A stretch of 6,150 nucleotides of DNA from an uncultured Collinsella sp. (lineage in GTDB: Bacteria; Actinomycetota; Coriobacteriia; Coriobacteriales; Coriobacteriaceae): NCBI GenBank assembly GCA_905197585.1, contig CAJJZO010000111.1, forward strand, positions 1 through 6,150. The letters are read 5' to 3'. This document shows, in pieces, positions 3,939 to 6,150 of the stretch. Each line of letters opens with the position of its first letter. Within the stretch, counting starts at the first letter, position 1. The notes beneath the pieces are model-generated. The model was not told the DNA's origin, made no database searches, and saw only the letters and a list, made by a program, of their open reading frames with translations. Made by a program: the position numbers and the translations under genes.

Positions 3939-6150
3939 ATGACCGAACACCGCGCCATCAGCCGCCGAGCATTTACGTTGGGCCTTGGACTCGCGGCGTT
4001 GTCGCCACTTGCAAGCCTGCCCGAAACCGCCATGCTGGGCATTAGCCCGCGGGCAGCCTTTGCGGACAGCACGGCCGGGCCAGCAGTCAGCCTCGACAAT
4101 TTCGTCATTCGCCTTCGCCCCGCGGGCTATTTTCGCACCGCGAGCGTCAACGAAGACGGCAACGTCATCGGCAACGTCTGCCATCTGTTTAATGACGGCA
4201 CGTCCAGCAAGCTCATCCTTGAGAACGTAACGACCAAGAATGACGATACAAACTGGTATGCTATCCGCACCTTGCTCAATTTCGAAGAGCATAAAAAGAC
4301 GGGCTACAGCATTTGGTCGGTCGATGGCGACTCGGACAAAGACGGAAAGGTCATCCACGTATGGAGCGGCGAGCATGACGGCAAGCCCAGTCGCTCTTTT
4401 GCGTTCGAGCGGCAATCAAACGGAACCTATATCATCCGAGACCGCACGGTCGAGAAAGAAACCGAGAAAAAAGACATTAAGTACCTGGCAATAGAATCGA
4501 ACGGCGAAGACCAGGACAACAATAAGATCTGCCATAAGAGTAAGAGCATTCCGTGGGAGCTCGAACTTATCGGTTACGATATGAAAAAGAACGATGCCAC
4601 GGTTAGCAGCCTCGACTGGATCACGTACAGCAGCTACGTCGATGGGCCATGTTGGATGAAATACGTCGAGGACAACAAGTTCCTCGACGAGCTGAGCATC
4701 CCGGGTACGCACGATTCGGGCACCTGCAGCGTGGACAACGACACTGAGCCCCAATCCTCGCAAGTAAAATGCCAGCAGGATTACATTCCCACGCAGCTGC
4801 TCGAAGGCATTCGCTATTTTGATATCCGTCTCGGAAAGGGCGACAACCCTGGCATCGACCATGGGATGTACTACCTGCTCAAAAAAGACGCGTACTTTTT
4901 GCATCTTTCCGATGTCATAGGCTACTTCAAAACGTTTTTGAACGAAAACCCGACAGAAGCGCTCATCATGCTTGTATCACGAGGCAACGACGAGGCTACC
5001 GACGAAAGTGTTACGACGGCTTTCGCCAAGGTTTTGGACGACAACCCCAAACTGTTCTATACGTCGAGCCGCGTTCCCACACTGGGCGAGGTGCGCGGAA
5101 AGATCGTCCTGCTACGTCGATTTGGACTCGACGGCGACAGCGTAAGCGGCCACACGTGGGGACTCGACCTCACCGAATGGGATAACAAAATCGCAGCGCA
5201 CACCGACAGCAGTTCCATGTGTCTCGTCCAAGACGCGCGGGGCTTTGAAGCCGCGGGGGAAACAGGCGACAAAGAGCCCTATTGCACCAAGGTATACGCC
5301 CAGGACAAGTACAAACTCACGGGAACCGACAAGCTCAGCTGGGTCGATAATGCGCTGAAGGAAACGACCGGGCGCACGCGCAACGAGGTAGATGTCGAGG
5401 ACGATAACGGGGCCAAGGAGAAAGTCCTGGAGCGTTGCTGGTCTATCAACTACACCAGCTGCACGGGCTTGTCGCACGGAGGCAATCCTTTTACCTCGGC
5501 ACGAGTAGTCAACGAGCATCTGTATAAGAGCCCGTACATCAATCCCAGCGGCATCGAGGATACAAAGTCAGATTACCTCAAGCACATTGGCATCATCGCA
5601 TCCGACTTTGTTGATGCGGCGCTGGCCCGGAGCATCTACCAGCGCAATTACGATACGGAGCACAAGCAGACGGCTTCGTACTATCTCCCGTACTATCTCC
5701 CGACCCGCATGCGCATGACGTACGGCGACTCGCTGAGCGATGCCTCATTCCAGGATGGCAAGACCGTTGGCGAGGGTCATTTCCGCCTCGTCGACAGCAG
5801 CAACGTACTCAACGTGGCAGCTTCGGGCCATGCGTTTGCCATCGAATATGTGGATGTCGACGCCTTGGGCAACGAGACCGTTACGGAGCTGCGGGGCTCC
5901 GTGCCCATCGATATCGATCCACGCGCGCTGACGCCCCATTTTGAGGGACTCGAAGGCCTTAAGGCCGGCGAAGACGTGCGCGCCAAGATTGCGGCATCAC
6001 TCGAGGGCAAGCTCGAAACCGATGCCTGCACGGCCCAGCTCGAGTTTGTGCACGACGCGAACGGCGCTCCGGGAACGGCGATGGCCGAGGGCGAGGCATT
6101 TACCGCGGGAAGGTCGGGGGTGCGCGTGACCGAGAGGTTGGGCGACGCGG
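3939..6150 (+). CDS. Tat-exported phosphatidylinositol-specific phospholipase C with N-terminal lectin-like domain (3' end cut by window)
   Basis: Open for 737 codons to the window edge. A twin-arginine signal (SRRAFTLGLGLAAL, R9-R10) ends in a likely AFA cleavage site after residue 42, so the enzyme is exported folded. Residues about 45-225 resemble a ricin-type beta-trefoil (KVIHVWSGEHDGK, then F-x-F and NGTYIIRD); D129-x-D131-x-D133-x-D135-G looks like a calcium-binding loop. Residues about 240-570 match secreted bacterial PI-PLC: S-I-P-G-T-H-D-S with His258, F-D-I-R-L with Arg297, D-H-G with His308, NENPTEALIML, EVRGKIVLLRRF, VYAQDKYKL, and D556 in ASDFVD. These correspond to His32, Arg69, His82 and Asp274 of the Bacillus cereus enzyme, so catalysis should be intact. 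The remainder looks like beta-rich extracellular modules. The start is set by GGAG (3930-3933), 5 nt upstream. Substrate is probably phosphatidylinositol or GPI anchors, perhaps host-derived; that is inference. Confidence 0.92.
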   Translation, partial: MTEHRAISRRAFTLGLGLAALSPLASLPETAMLGISPRAAFADSTAGPAVSLDNFVIRLRPAGYFRTASVNEDGNVIGNVCHLFNDGTSSKLILENVTTKNDDTNWYAIRTLLNFEEHKKTGYSIWSVDGDSDKDGKVIHVWSGEHDGKPSRSFAFERQSNGTYIIRDRTVEKETEKKDIKYLAIESNGEDQDNNKICHKSKSIPWELELIGYDMKKNDATVSSLDWITYSSYVDGPCWMKYVEDNKFLDELSIPGTHDSGTCSVDNDTEPQSSQVKCQQDYIPTQLLEGIRYFDIRLGKGDNPGIDHGMYYLLKKDAYFLHLSDVIGYFKTFLNENPTEALIMLVSRGNDEATDESVTTAFAKVLDDNPKLFYTSSRVPTLGEVRGKIVLLRRFGLDGDSVSGHTWGLDLTEWDNKIAAHTDSSSMCLVQDARGFEAAGETGDKEPYCTKVYAQDKYKLTGTDKLSWVDNALKETTGRTRNEVDVEDDNGAKEKVLERCWSINYTSCTGLSHGGNPFTSARVVNEHLYKSPYINPSGIEDTKSDYLKHIGIIASDFVDAALARSIYQRNYDTEHKQTASYYLPYYLPTRMRMTYGDSLSDASFQDGKTVGEGHFRLVDSSNVLNVAASGHAFAIEYVDVDALGNETVTELRGSVPIDIDPRALTPHFEGLEGLKAGEDVRAKIAASLEGKLETDACTAQLEFVHDANGAPGTAMAEGEAFTAGRSGVRVTERLGDA
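5679..5702 (+). repeat. 12-bp in-frame tandem duplication inside the phospholipase gene
   Basis: TACTATCTCCCG occurs twice in a row (5679-5690 and 5691-5702), encoding YYLPYYLP at residues 581-588, just after the catalytic domain. Codons are identical in both copies, which suggests recent slippage. Confidence 0.85.

Noticed and set aside
4633..4650. Sequence resembling the reverse complement of the 19-bp dyad motif (TGGGCCATGT)
   Set aside because: Only about 10 bp match and it lies inside the phospholipase coding region; treated as chance.
3840..5519. Minus-strand frames at 3840-4415, 4416-4904 and 5112-5519
   Set aside because: They are antisense to the phospholipase gene, which has conserved catalytic motifs throughout; no independent start signals.

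Overview
The window looks like chromosomal DNA of a high-GC gut actinobacterium of the class Coriobacteriia, most likely Collinsella or a close relative. This is inferred from codon use, the FolD/FchA pairing and the style of the secreted proteins; no database search was possible.

Layout. Bases 1-302 lie downstream of folD and hold a compact AT-rich inverted-repeat element (about 36-265). It contains a hairpin that probably terminates folD transcription, and it stays open in the same codon register on both strands. Bases 303-1792 are a tight minus-strand folate operon, fchA then folD, with 2 nt between stop and start. A candidate promoter and a GC-rich hairpin sit upstream of fchA. Bases 1793-2197 are a divergent intergenic region with a perfect 26-bp tandem repeat and the first copy of a 19-bp dyad motif. 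Bases 2198-3737 hold two paralogous lipoprotein genes in tandem on the plus strand. Each has the 19-bp motif upstream, a strong Shine-Dalgarno 7 nt before the start, and its own intrinsic terminator, so the whole transcription unit appears duplicated. Bases 3939-6150 hold a long secreted phosphatidylinositol-specific phospholipase C gene with a twin-arginine signal, cut by the window end.

How the genes work together. FolD and FchA interconvert 5,10-methylene-, 5,10-methenyl- and 10-formyl-tetrahydrofolate. By hand alignment this FolD lacks the lysine and glutamine needed for cyclohydrolase activity, so FchA probably supplies that step and the two proteins split what is usually one bifunctional enzyme. 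The two lipoproteins and the phospholipase are surface or exported proteins with no visible functional link to the folate operon.

I see no tRNA, rRNA, CRISPR array, transposase or replication origin. The least explained items are the inverted-repeat element, the two repeated upstream motifs and the unassigned lipoprotein family.
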